DNA of 35,102 bases from assembly GCA_043801445.1 (NCBI GenBank), contig JAZDMB010000062.1:1-35102 (forward strand), read 5' to 3'. Position numbers and translations under genes: made by a program. Below the pieces are notes generated by a model. That model ran no database searches and was not told where the DNA came from. It saw only the letters and a program-made list of their open reading frames with translations. The stretch is from JAZDFP01 sp043801445 (GTDB lineage Bacteria > Planctomycetota > MHYJ01 > JACQXL01). This document shows positions 1 through 7,419 of this stretch, piece by piece. How positions within the stretch are numbered: position 1 is the stretch's first letter; each line of letters begins with the position of its first letter.

Positions 1-9
1 TTGTAACAA

Positions 10-30
10 CCCCCCCCCCCCCCCCCCCCC
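10..30. repeat. Poly-C homopolymer tract (21 C)
   Basis: An unbroken run of 21 cytosines lies ten bases from the window edge. No gene can be placed over it. It may be a true slippage-prone tract or an assembly or sequencing artefact; the sequence alone cannot decide. Confidence 0.9.
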
Positions 31-69
31 GCAAAACCTTATAAATCAAGGGCTACAGGGCGACCAATC

Positions 70-134
70 TCACCGCAAAGACGCAAAGTAATTAGTTATT
101 TGTTTTCTTGCCACGAAGACACAAAGACACCAAG
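70..134. repeat. Two dispersed intergenic repeat fragments
   Basis: Bases 70-88 read TCACCGCAAAGACGCAAAG, whose first 16 bases recur in inverted orientation at 5081-5096. Bases 111-134 read like CCACGAAGACACAAAGACAC and belong to the same style of low-complexity intergenic repeat. Such fragments are common in genomes of uncultured bacteria; no function is known to me. Confidence 0.6.
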
Positions 135-207
135 AAAAAATTCGACTGTTGTTTTCTGCAAATTCATTTCCAATTCATTTAATTATAACCATCCGAGAGG
201 AGGTGAT

Positions 208-234
208 ATGTACAGGGTACTGAACGATTCGTAG
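208..234 (+). CDS. Possible 8-codon leader peptide
   Basis: A near-perfect Shine-Dalgarno sequence (AGGAGGTGAT, 199-208 region) is followed immediately by ATG and eight codons (MYRVLNDS) ending in TAG. The site is better than most ribosome binding sites in the window, so initiation is plausible. The stop codon falls at the start of a 21-bp tandem repeat, so this may instead be the 5' end of a gene truncated by repeat insertion. Spacing from SD to ATG is shorter than usual. No homology is recognised. Confidence 0.25.
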   Translation: MYRVLNDS

Positions 235-280
235 CATGCTCGGAACGGCTGATAGCATGCTCGGAACGGTTGATAGCAGG
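232..280. repeat. 21-bp direct repeat, two full units and one partial
   Basis: TAGCATGCTCGGAACGG occurs at 232-248 and 253-269, followed by a partial third unit (TAGCAGG, 274-280). The period is 21 bp and each unit contains the palindrome GCATGC. It lies between the possible leader peptide and the first clear gene. Confidence 0.8.
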
Positions 281-291
281 CGGTTGCTATC
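272..291 (+). other. Hairpin upstream of first gene
   Basis: GATAGCA (272-278) and TGCTATC (285-291) form a perfect 7-bp stem with a 6-nt loop. It is followed by TTATATAA, not by a proper U-run, so it is at best a weak terminator or attenuator for the gene starting at 343. Confidence 0.4.
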
Positions 292-342
292 TTATATAAC
301 CGCTTTAATATTAATAACTTAGGGTAAATGAGGAGGTGTAAT

Positions 343-1008
343 ATGGGTGGAAAAAACTATGTACCAACCATAGACGGTGATTTTGAACTATGGCAGGTGA
401 ATTTCGTGGACAAGGTGACAACTACGCCGGCCGCTTACGGGCTTTTGCCGGCTGATGTGGTTGATGTGGCTACGCTTTCTTCGGACTGGCAGACGGCACT
501 GGCCGCCCAAGTCGTAGCGCAAGACGTCGCTATCGGCGCCACCCAGGGTAAGGAATTAGCCCGCCGCAATCTGGAATTGGAGATTCGCAACCTGGCCCAG
601 CGGATTCAAATCCGAAAAGCCACGACCGATGTCCAAAGAGGCGAATTGGGTATTACCATACCGGATACGAACCCGACTCCGTCAAACCCGGATTATGTGG
701 TAGGCCTGACGCCGCCTGTCCTGGTTCTGGACTGGTCAATTCCAAATGAGGTGAAGATACATTTCGGGGTCAACCCGTCCAACGAAAAACGCAACGCCAA
801 GCCGGCCGGGATTGCCGGAGCCAAGATATGGTATCGCGTGGAATCAGGCCCGTGGACATACGTGGCTGATGATACGAACAGCCCATATTTGCATTGTCTG
901 GCGGTAACCGAACCGCAAAATGTGGAATATAAGGCGCAGTGGTTTGACAAGAAGTCGCGCCCGGGACAGTTCGGCGAATCTGCCAGATGCACCGTTACAC
1001 CGAAATAA
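343..1008 (+). CDS. Hypothetical protein, N-terminal helical region plus fibronectin-like C-terminal domain
   Basis: Function unknown. The 221-residue product has no signal peptide. It resembles a family of hypothetical proteins I recall from environmental bacteria: an N-terminal conserved WQ.NF region, a charged helical stretch (about 65-110, with LELEIRNLAQRIQ), a Pro/Thr linker (about 122-135) and a beta-rich C-terminal half like a fibronectin type III domain (about 140-221, with GAKIWYRV and EYKAQWFDKKSRPG). An upstream in-frame ATG at 328 overlaps the ribosome binding site GAGGAGGTG, so the ATG at 343, 7 nt downstream of that site, is the likely start. It is followed by a repeat protein in the same direction, and the pair may form one cell-surface or phage-tail-like module. 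The coding sequence looks more GC-rich than most of the window. Confidence 0.75.
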   Translation: MGGKNYVPTIDGDFELWQVNFVDKVTTTPAAYGLLPADVVDVATLSSDWQTALAAQVVAQDVAIGATQGKELARRNLELEIRNLAQRIQIRKATTDVQRGELGITIPDTNPTPSNPDYVVGLTPPVLVLDWSIPNEVKIHFGVNPSNEKRNAKPAGIAGAKIWYRVESGPWTYVADDTNSPYLHCLAVTEPQNVEYKAQWFDKKSRPGQFGESARCTVTPK

Positions 1009-1050
1009 AGAAAAGAGAACACGAATATCACGAATGGGACGAATCCTTCA

Positions 1051-1064
1051 CACCCCGCGGGGTG
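1051..1064. repeat. Perfect 14-bp palindrome
   Basis: CACCCCGCGGGGTG is a perfect palindrome in the gap between the two first genes, just 5' of a larger hairpin. Confidence 0.7.
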
Positions 1065-1078
1065 CAGGCGAATAAATC

Positions 1079-1122
1079 AATCCCCCCTTCCCCCTTTATC
1101 AAAGGGGGAGTGAGGGGGATTT
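1079..1122. repeat. Long C/G-rich hairpin, dispersed-palindrome type
   Basis: Inner arms CCCCCTTT (1090-1097) and AAAGGGGG (1101-1108) are perfect with a 3-nt loop; outer arms AATCCCCCC and GGGGGATT extend the stem after a small bulge. It could stop transcription between the two neighbouring genes, but no strong U-run follows. I recall similar C/G-rich palindromes from many bacterial intergenic regions. Confidence 0.65.
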
Positions 1123-1185
1123 ATTCTTTGTGTTCTTTGTACCCTTTGTCCCAAAATGGGATAAATGGTGAAAGGAATTTAAATT

Positions 1186-2277
1186 ATGTCATTATTACCA
1201 AATGAGGTAAAGACGGAACATATTTCTAATGGCGCAGTTACCACTCCGAAGATTGCCGATGGGGCAATCAGCGTTACCAAGTTACAGGCATCAAGCGTTA
1301 CAACCGAGAAGATAGCCAATGCGTCCGTGACCCGCGATAAAATCGGCGAGTTGCAGGTCAGCACTTCCCGGCTAAAGGATGCCAGTGTTACCACGCCGAA
1401 GATTGCATCTTTGGCCGTAGATAGTAGTAAGTTGGCAGTAAACAGTGTCAGCACTGAAAAGATTGTCAATGCGTCAGTGACTACGGAGAAGATAGCGACT
1501 GGTGCAGTAATCAGCAGTAAGTTGGCGGTGGACAGTGTGACTACGGAAAAAATCATATTCGGAGCAGTAACCGGGCCCAAAATCGCATCAGGCGCAGTAA
1601 CTGCGGAAAAACTCGGTGCCAACGCTGTCACCACGGAGAAGATTGCTAATGGCGCAATCACTCAGGCAAAATTATCATTTACACCGCCGTCCGTGGCGCG
1701 ACCCATTACGCCACCGGTTACGACCGACGAGATAGCATCTTTGGCAATAACTACACCGAAGATAGCAGATGCGTCAGTAACTGCATCAAAGATAGCCACT
1801 AATGCCGTGACCAAGTCAAAGATGGCGGATAACTCGGTTGGGTATCTGGAGATAATTGACGGCTCGGTAACAACGCCGAAGATAGTCAACGGCGCAGTTA
1901 CGCCGGAGAAGTTGTCTTTTATCCCGGGCGGAGCGGTGAGACCGTTGGTCCCGCCGGTTGCAACAAGTGAGATAGCAATAGGCGCGGTTGACGGTGAACG
2001 GTTAGCGGTGAGCGCTGTAACGAAAGCCAAATTATCCTACAAGGTTGTCAGCATTACAATTCCAGCCCAACAAGTAGGCGGGTTATATCCGCCTTTGGGT
2101 GACCCTGATTTGAATGGCGGTGTGATTTTAGGTTACTCTATTCCTGTGAATCAAGACCAGCCGATTAGGCAACTGTTCCTGCTACCGGGGTTACCGCAAG
2201 GCACAGGTATTTCAATCTTGCTGAACCAGCCGGCTATAGCGGATAATACATTTGATGTGGTCGTGCTGAGGGGATAG
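1186..2277 (+). CDS. Repeat protein of about 10-residue AVTTEKIANG-type units, tail-fibre-like
   Basis: The 363-residue product is built from over twenty degenerate decapeptides with pattern (G/A/S)(A/S)VTT.KIA.. over residues about 10-285. Two spacer blocks interrupt the array with the same design (LSFTPPSVARPITPPV and LSFIPGGAVRPLVPPV), so there is also a larger duplicated unit. Residues about 286-363 are non-repetitive, beta-rich and end in FDVVVLRG. Repeats of this kind occur in phage tail fibres and trimeric surface fibres, where they form elongated stalks; the C-terminal part may be the head or trimerisation domain (inference). No signal peptide or sorting motif is visible. The start follows AAAGGA. 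Long antisense frames arise only from the repeats. It may be co-transcribed with the fibronectin-like gene, although a hairpin lies between them. Confidence 0.75.
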   Translation: MSLLPNEVKTEHISNGAVTTPKIADGAISVTKLQASSVTTEKIANASVTRDKIGELQVSTSRLKDASVTTPKIASLAVDSSKLAVNSVSTEKIVNASVTTEKIATGAVISSKLAVDSVTTEKIIFGAVTGPKIASGAVTAEKLGANAVTTEKIANGAITQAKLSFTPPSVARPITPPVTTDEIASLAITTPKIADASVTASKIATNAVTKSKMADNSVGYLEIIDGSVTTPKIVNGAVTPEKLSFIPGGAVRPLVPPVATSEIAIGAVDGERLAVSAVTKAKLSYKVVSITIPAQQVGGLYPPLGDPDLNGGVILGYSIPVNQDQPIRQLFLLPGLPQGTGISILLNQPAIADNTFDVVVLRG

Positions 2278-2278
2278 C

Positions 2279-2297
2279 CACAGATTACACAGATTAA
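2279..2297. repeat. CACAGATTA-type intergenic repeat
   Basis: CACAGATTACACAGATTAA belongs to a repeat also found near 5101-5119 (inverted), 9393-9416, 9554-9578 (inverted), 14525-14545 and, in short form, 30487-30497 and 32200-32211. It lies directly after the stop codon of the repeat protein. Confidence 0.65.
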
Positions 2298-2340
2298 ATA
2301 AAGAAACCACAGATACACACCAAGTAGGCAGGCAGATGGA

Positions 2341-2451
2341 CACGGATAATTAACGATATTTTATAAGGAATCCATGAGACCAAGATAAATATCCTGCCTT
2401 CCTGGTCTCCTTATAATCTTTCGTAATTTATCGCTCTGTGCTCTCTGTGTC
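2341..2451. repeat. TTATAAGGA palindromic element, copy A
   Basis: TTATAAGGA (2361-2369) pairs perfectly with TCCTTATAA (2408-2416); inside it GAGACCA pairs with TGGTCTC. The hairpin core is 56 bp. A right outer arm rich in CTCTGTG follows (2433-2451). The same design recurs at 7241-7388, 12736-12952 and 20100-20233, always between genes. Confidence 0.75.
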
Positions 2452-2516
2452 AAATTATCATAATTTATTGCGAATATTTCTTATTGATAGTATACTATTA
2501 GTAAGAGGTATAAGAT

Positions 2517-4478
2517 ATGGCTAAAAATATAAACGAGATAGAATCGGATGCAGTCTTTTCCTTGCTTCCCTGTGCCGGAGGCAGACCCGCCTCTGGCGGG
2601 CTGGATGAGATAAAGAAGAAATACCCCGATAAGTTTGTATCAGAGGATATGGTATTCAGTCATATCCACCCCGGCGACAGGATATTCATCGGAACAGCCT
2701 GTGGCGAGCCGCAATATCTGGTGCGTGCCCTGATAAAATATGTAGAATCCAATCCCAAAGCCTTCTTTGATGCCGAGATACTGCACGTCTGGACATTAGG
2801 AGTTGCTCCTTATACCGACGAGAAATTCAAGGATAATTTCCGCCATAACTCATTCTTCATCGGGCAAAGCACCAGGTCTGCCATTGCCCAGGGTAATGCC
2901 GACTACACCCCGATATTTTTATCAGCCGTCCCGGAATTATTTCGTAGCAAGCGCCAGCCGATAGATGTTGCCTTAATACAAACTTCCCTGCCTGATGAAC
3001 ATGGCTATATGAGTTTGGGGATAAGCGTTGATATTGTTAAAGCCGCGGTAGAATCAAGTCCGATGGTCATCGTTCAGACTAATTCAAATATGCCCCGTGT
3101 TCACGGTGATACTTTTATCAATATAAAGGATGTGGATTTTATTATACCATATGATGAAAAACTGCTGGAGTTTGAATCTCAGGTTTCACAGGAAATCCCT
3201 ATGCGCATCGGGAATTATGTCGCTCGGATTATTGAGGATGGCGATACTATTCAAGTCGGATACGGAAGCATACCCAATGCGATTCTATCAAGTCTTTACG
3301 ATAAAAAACATCTGGGTGTTCATACGGAATTATTAACCGACGGTATTGTCGGTTTGTTAAAAGCCGGTGTTATTGATAATTCGCAGAAAACCATTAACCG
3401 CGGCAAAACAGTCGCATCTTTCTGTATGGGCAAGAAAGAAACCTATGATTATCTGAATGACAATCCGAGCATTGACTTTAAGCCGGTTGATTATACGAAT
3501 AACCCGCTGATTATCGCCCAGATTAGAAATATGGTCGCCATAAACAGCGCTCTGGAGATTGACCTTACCGGCGAAGCGACGGCCGAATCTCTCGGTAAGA
3601 CATTCTACAGCGGAATCGGCGGGCAGGCGGACTTTATGCGCGGGGCAATATTATCGCCCGGCGGGAAAACAATTCTTGCCATTGAATCAACAGCCGATGA
3701 CGGGAATGTTTCAAGGATAGTGCCTTTTCTTAAAGAGGGTGCCGGTGTCACATTAAACAGGGGTGATATCCATTATGTAATAACAGAATACGGCATCGCA
3801 TACCTGCACGGCAAGAATATCAGGGAACGAGCGATGGAATTGATATCCATCGCACATCCGAAATTCAGGACATGGCTTATTCAGGAAGCCAAGAAATTAA
3901 ATCTTATATATAAAGACCAGGCATTTATACCCGGGAAAAAGGGCGAGTATCCCGAACATCTTGAAACATACAGAACCACTCAATCCGGCGTAACTATTTT
4001 CTTAAGACCGGTTCGGATAAGCGATGAACCGTTACTGAAAGATTTCTTTTATTCTCTTTCGGACCAGAGTATGTATCGCAGGTTTATTTCAACCCGCAAG
4101 GATATGCCTCATGACCGATTACAGGAATTCGTTATTATTGATTATACCAAAGAAATGTTTATTCTTGCGGTAATAAAACATGATGAGCAGGAATTGATTA
4201 TCGGTGTATCACAGTATGGGATAGATGAAAAAACACACACGGCTGAAGTGGCATTTGTCGTCAGGGATGACTATCAGAGTAAAGGCATCGGAACGGAATT
4301 ACTATCTTATATGACCTATCTGGCAAAGAGACAAGGTTTATTGGGCTTTAGCGCAGAGGTTTTGAGCGAAAATAAACCGATGCTTGATTTATTTGGGAAG
4401 ATGGGTTTTGATATCGAACGCAGGGATTCCGAGGGGGTTTGTGAACTCAGGATGACTTTTAGACAAATGGAAAAGTAA
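2517..4478 (+). CDS. Acetyl-CoA hydrolase/CoA-transferase fused to GNAT acetyltransferase
   Basis: Residues about 35-465 are a family I CoA-transferase of the acetyl-CoA hydrolase/4-hydroxybutyrate CoA-transferase type: it moves CoA between acyl groups or releases it as the acid. The likely catalytic glutamate is E271 in VHTELLTDG, and the GIGGQADF oxyanion loop is at 366-373. Residues about 490-650 are a GNAT domain with the acetyl-CoA loop DDYQSKGIG (584-592). This two-domain fusion is known in bacteria and archaea; the GNAT part could acetylate metabolic enzymes according to acetyl-CoA supply (inference). Start ATG has AGAGGT upstream. Unusual: residues 20-27 are encoded exactly by a 24-nt palindromic element (2574-2597), making the N-terminus longer than expected before the conserved KKKYPDKFVS. 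It lies upstream of an ADP-forming acyl-CoA synthetase gene in the same direction. Confidence 0.9.
   Translation: MAKNINEIESDAVFSLLPCAGGRPASGGLDEIKKKYPDKFVSEDMVFSHIHPGDRIFIGTACGEPQYLVRALIKYVESNPKAFFDAEILHVWTLGVAPYTDEKFKDNFRHNSFFIGQSTRSAIAQGNADYTPIFLSAVPELFRSKRQPIDVALIQTSLPDEHGYMSLGISVDIVKAAVESSPMVIVQTNSNMPRVHGDTFINIKDVDFIIPYDEKLLEFESQVSQEIPMRIGNYVARIIEDGDTIQVGYGSIPNAILSSLYDKKHLGVHTELLTDGIVGLLKAGVIDNSQKTINRGKTVASFCMGKKETYDYLNDNPSIDFKPVDYTNNPLIIAQIRNMVAINSALEIDLTGEATAESLGKTFYSGIGGQADFMRGAILSPGGKTILAIESTADDGNVSRIVPFLKEGAGVTLNRGDIHYVITEYGIAYLHGKNIRERAMELISIAHPKFRTWLIQEAKKLNLIYKDQAFIPGKKGEYPEHLETYRTTQSGVTIFLRPVRISDEPLLKDFFYSLSDQSMYRRFISTRKDMPHDRLQEFVIIDYTKEMFILAVIKHDEQELIIGVSQYGIDEKTHTAEVAFVVRDDYQSKGIGTELLSYMTYLAKRQGLLGFSAEVLSENKPMLDLFGKMGFDIERRDSEGVCELRMTFRQMEK
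2574..2597. repeat. 24-bp palindromic element inside coding sequence
   Basis: GCCGGAGGC (2574-2582), loop AGACCC, then GCCTCTGGC (2589-2597): an inverted repeat with one G-T-type mismatch. It matches the intergenic element at 14615-14638 in design, loop and length. Because 24 is a multiple of three it adds eight codons without shifting the frame. Confidence 0.75.
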
Positions 4479-4507
4479 AGTGTTCCAGGACAACCGAAAG
4501 TATCGCT

Positions 4508-5074
4508 ATGAAAAAACCTGTTTTAGTGATTATTATTGCAGTAGTTTGGATATACATGGGCATTAATATATTCTTACGCGGTATCGGTTTGTTAGCCGCG
4601 CACGATGTCGTGCAATCAATGCTTAACAATCTTGAAGCACTAAAATCAGGCGACGACATTCCCTATCAATTAGATAAAGTATTGGGAATAATTATCAAGC
4701 ACCCTACGCTAATGGGCATAATTCAGATGGCCATAGGACTGTTTCTTATGGTCTCGGCTTTTTATCTCTTTAGGTTGCGCGCCTGGGCAAGAACTGCCCT
4801 GGAAATCACCGCATGGTTCGGGCTAACATTGGTCTCTGTCTATGGTGTCTTTATCATATTTCTATGGAAGGTCTCCCAACCTATGTTCGAGGAGCTATCC
4901 ATAGGAGGGGAAATACCAGAATTTTCTTATATGTATAATACGCTTATTTATATGTCGGTCTTTTCTGCGATTGCTATTATCGCAGTAATCCTGATGATAA
5001 TATTCTTGCGCGGTAAAACTATTCGTAATGCCGTTAAATCAAGTTCTACCGTAAATCAAGAGACAACAAACTGA
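4508..5074 (+). CDS. Hypothetical four-helix integral membrane protein
   Basis: The 188-residue product has four likely transmembrane segments: about 5-28 (VLVIIIAVVWIYMGINIF), 67-88 (LMGIIQMAIGLFLMVSAFYLF), 97-120 and 146-170, with a soluble loop (about 35-60) between the first two and a polar tail. No catalytic motif is visible. It begins 29 nt after the stop of the CoA-transferase/GNAT gene and precedes the acyl-CoA synthetase gene, so it may be co-transcribed with them. Its role, for example as an acid or ion carrier, cannot be told from the sequence. Confidence 0.7.
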   Translation: MKKPVLVIIIAVVWIYMGINIFLRGIGLLAAHDVVQSMLNNLEALKSGDDIPYQLDKVLGIIIKHPTLMGIIQMAIGLFLMVSAFYLFRLRAWARTALEITAWFGLTLVSVYGVFIIFLWKVSQPMFEELSIGGEIPEFSYMYNTLIYMSVFSAIAIIAVILMIIFLRGKTIRNAVKSSSTVNQETTN

Positions 5075-5080
5075 TTTCTC

Positions 5081-5119
5081 TGCGTCTTTGCGGTGATTAA
5101 ATCTGCGTAATCTGTGGCT
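5081..5119. repeat. Compound dispersed repeat before acyl-CoA synthetase
   Basis: TGCGTCTTTGCGGTGA (5081-5096) is the exact inverse of 70-85, and ATCTGCGTAATCTGTGGCT (5101-5119) belongs to the CACAGATTA family in inverse orientation. It fills nearly all the gap, so the downstream gene has no good ribosome binding site. Confidence 0.65.
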
Positions 5120-5127
5120 TATAAGCA

Positions 5128-7236
5128 ATGAAAAATAAACCTAACATCAAATACCTCTTCGAACCGCGCTCCATTGCAATTATCGGCGCATCACATCATA
5201 AAGACAAGATAGGCTACAAAATATTAGAAAACATCATCAGCAGCGGTTATAAGGGTAAAATATATCCGGTTAATCCACAAGGCGTAAAAATACTCGGTAT
5301 GACTTCATATAAAACCATAGAGGACATCAAAGATGAGGTTGATGTGGTATCAATGGTTATACCTGCAAAATTCGTATTTGATGCGGTCAAGAGCTGCGCT
5401 ACCAAAAAAGTCAAATTCATTTCAATCATAACATCGGGTTTTTCCGAGATAGGCAATATTGAAGAAGAGAAAAAGATTGTTGATTATGCCTCGGAACACG
5501 GTATGCGTGTCTTAGGTCCCAATATTTTCGGATTATTTTCAGCCGTAAGTTCATTAAACGCCACCTTCGGCCCCAAAAATATCAGGAAAGGCAACGTGGC
5601 TATTATAACCCAAAGCGGCGCATTAGGCATCGCAATGATTGGCCAGACTGCCTATGAAAATATCGGGCTATCAGCCATTATTTCGGTCGGTAATAAAGCC
5701 GATATTGACGAATCCGATATCCTGGAATACCTGATAAGCCATAATGATACCAAAGTCATTATGATGTATATTGAGGGCGTCAAGGCCGGTGAACGATTGA
5801 TAAAGACCCTCAAAATCGCCGCCCGTAAAAAACCTGTGGTCGTGGTCAAATCAGGACGTTCAAAAAGAGGCGCTATCGCCGCCGCATCACATACCGGCTC
5901 GCTGGCCGGTTCGGATGCGATTTTTGATGCTGTAATGAAACAATGCCATGTCTTGAGAGCGGAAAGCATTAAAGAAGCGCTTGGATGGTGCAAATTCTTC
6001 ACGAACACTAATCTGCCCAAAGGTGAAAATACCATTATTATCACCAACGGCGGCGGAATCGGTGTGCTGGCGACCGATGCCTGCGAAAAATACCGGGTCA
6101 AGCTCTATGATGATTACGATACATTGAAGGCGACATTTTCCAAAGTGATGCCGGACTTCGGTTCCGTCAAGAATCCCGTTGACCTGACCGGCCAGGCAAG
6201 TGCAGAGCAATATCATTCATCATTCGATTTGGCGCTCAAGAATAATAATATTAACGCCCTGATTTCATTGTATTGCGAAACGGCTGTTTTTGATATCGAG
6301 CATTTTTCACGGACTATAAAAGAAAATTACCGGAAATTCAAGATAGCAAAGAAACCCATAGTCTTTTGTCTGGTAGGCGGAGAAAAGATAGAGGCGTGCG
6401 TAGAATTACTGCGTCGGCAGGGCATCCCCGTATTCAATGACCCTTATGAATCCGTATCCTGCCTCGGTGCGATGTATTCTTATTACGATTATCTGAATGA
6501 TAAGCCGGGTGAGATTGTTTCTTTGGATATAGATATTAATCAAATAGAAAATGTCATAAAACAGGCAAGGTCAGATAAAAGAAGTTTTCTTTTCCCTCAT
6601 GAAGGTCAGGTTGTCCTGAATGCCGTGGGTATACCCGGCCCCAAAAGCCGCATTGCACATAATCTTACCGAAGCCGTCCGGAATGCCGACCAAATCGAAT
6701 ATCCCGTTGTGATGAAGGTCGTGTCAAAAGACATCCTCCATAAAAGCGACGTGGGCGGTGTGGTCTTGGACCTGCATAATAAAAACGAAGTGGTTGAAGC
6801 ATACGAAGCCATCATTAATAATTGCCGTCGTCACAATCCGAATGCCGCCATAGAAGGCATTGATATTTGCGAGATGATTACGTCCGGCACTGAATTAATC
6901 ATCGGCGCCAGGCGCGACAAGTCTTTCGGCCCGATTGTGGTATTCGGCCTGGGCGGGATATATGTCGAAGTTATGAAGGACGTTTCATTCAGGGCGCTGC
7001 CTTTAGACCGACGCCAGATAATATCAATGATAAAAGAAATTAAATCATATCCGCTCCTTTTGGGAGTGAGAGGGGAGCCGAAAAAGGATATTGACAGCGT
7101 GGTCGATACCATCATTAAAGTGGGGACCATAATCCAAAAATCAAATAACATTTCTGATATGGAAATTAATCCACTGGTCGTATACGAGCAAGGAGTCAAA
7201 GCCGTGGATGTCAGAATTATGCTTTCAAATATTTAG
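5128..7236 (+). CDS. Acetate-CoA ligase (ADP-forming), fused alpha and beta subunits
   Basis: Interconverts acyl-CoA, ADP and phosphate with the free acid, CoA and ATP, so it can conserve energy from acetyl-CoA as ATP in the cytoplasm. Domains in the 702-residue product: CoA-binding Rossmann fold (about 8-135, IAIIGASHHKDK), succinyl-CoA synthetase-like domains (about 150-455) with the phospho-histidine H255 in ASHTGSLAGSDA, and a C-terminal ATP-grasp domain (about 475-702) with the second conserved histidine H538 in ILHKSDVGG and the GLGGIYVEV loop. The alpha-beta order and length match single-chain ACD enzymes rather than separate subunits. The protein lysine acetyltransferase Pat has a similar synthetase part, but here both histidines are kept and there is no GNAT, so an active ligase is favoured. 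Substrate (acetate or longer acid) is not determined. The gene follows a repeat and lacks a clear ribosome binding site. Confidence 0.9.
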   Translation: MKNKPNIKYLFEPRSIAIIGASHHKDKIGYKILENIISSGYKGKIYPVNPQGVKILGMTSYKTIEDIKDEVDVVSMVIPAKFVFDAVKSCATKKVKFISIITSGFSEIGNIEEEKKIVDYASEHGMRVLGPNIFGLFSAVSSLNATFGPKNIRKGNVAIITQSGALGIAMIGQTAYENIGLSAIISVGNKADIDESDILEYLISHNDTKVIMMYIEGVKAGERLIKTLKIAARKKPVVVVKSGRSKRGAIAAASHTGSLAGSDAIFDAVMKQCHVLRAESIKEALGWCKFFTNTNLPKGENTIIITNGGGIGVLATDACEKYRVKLYDDYDTLKATFSKVMPDFGSVKNPVDLTGQASAEQYHSSFDLALKNNNINALISLYCETAVFDIEHFSRTIKENYRKFKIAKKPIVFCLVGGEKIEACVELLRRQGIPVFNDPYESVSCLGAMYSYYDYLNDKPGEIVSLDIDINQIENVIKQARSDKRSFLFPHEGQVVLNAVGIPGPKSRIAHNLTEAVRNADQIEYPVVMKVVSKDILHKSDVGGVVLDLHNKNEVVEAYEAIINNCRRHNPNAAIEGIDICEMITSGTELIIGARRDKSFGPIVVFGLGGIYVEVMKDVSFRALPLDRRQIISMIKEIKSYPLLLGVRGEPKKDIDSVVDTIIKVGTIIQKSNNISDMEINPLVVYEQGVKAVDVRIMLSNI

Positions 7237-7240
7237 GAGG

Positions 7241-7388
7241 AGACACAGGGGTCACGGAGATAACAATATTTTATAAGGAATCCCCGCCCGAACGACAGAT
7301 GGTCGGGCAGGCATGAAACCAAGAAGGAAAATCCTGTTTTCCTTATAAAAACTATTGTAATTCTCTGTGTTCTCTGAGATTCGGTGGC
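7241..7388. repeat. TTATAAGGA palindromic element, copy B, with nested insertion
   Basis: TTATAAGGA (7271-7279) pairs with TCCTTATAA (7340-7348). Outer arms CACAGGGGTCACGGAGA and TCTCTGTGTTCTCTGAGA flank it, with inverted AACAATA and TATTGT next to the core. Compared with copy A, the sequence ATCC-ATGA is split by a 29-bp element of another family (7283-7311). Confidence 0.75.
7283..7311. repeat. CCCGCC...GTCGGGCAGG element, nested in copy B
   Basis: The ends CCCGCC and GTCGGGCAGG match those of the elements at 9937-9966 and 11971-12000. Its position inside another repeat shows it arrived after that repeat. Confidence 0.65.
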
Positions 7389-7419
7389 TAAAAATAATTA
7401 TAATTAGGAGGTAATATAT

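Noticed and set aside
1179..2030. Long antisense open frames opposite the decapeptide-repeat gene
   Set aside because: They are by-products of the repeated codons; the forward frame has a start with ribosome binding site and a meaningful protein pattern.
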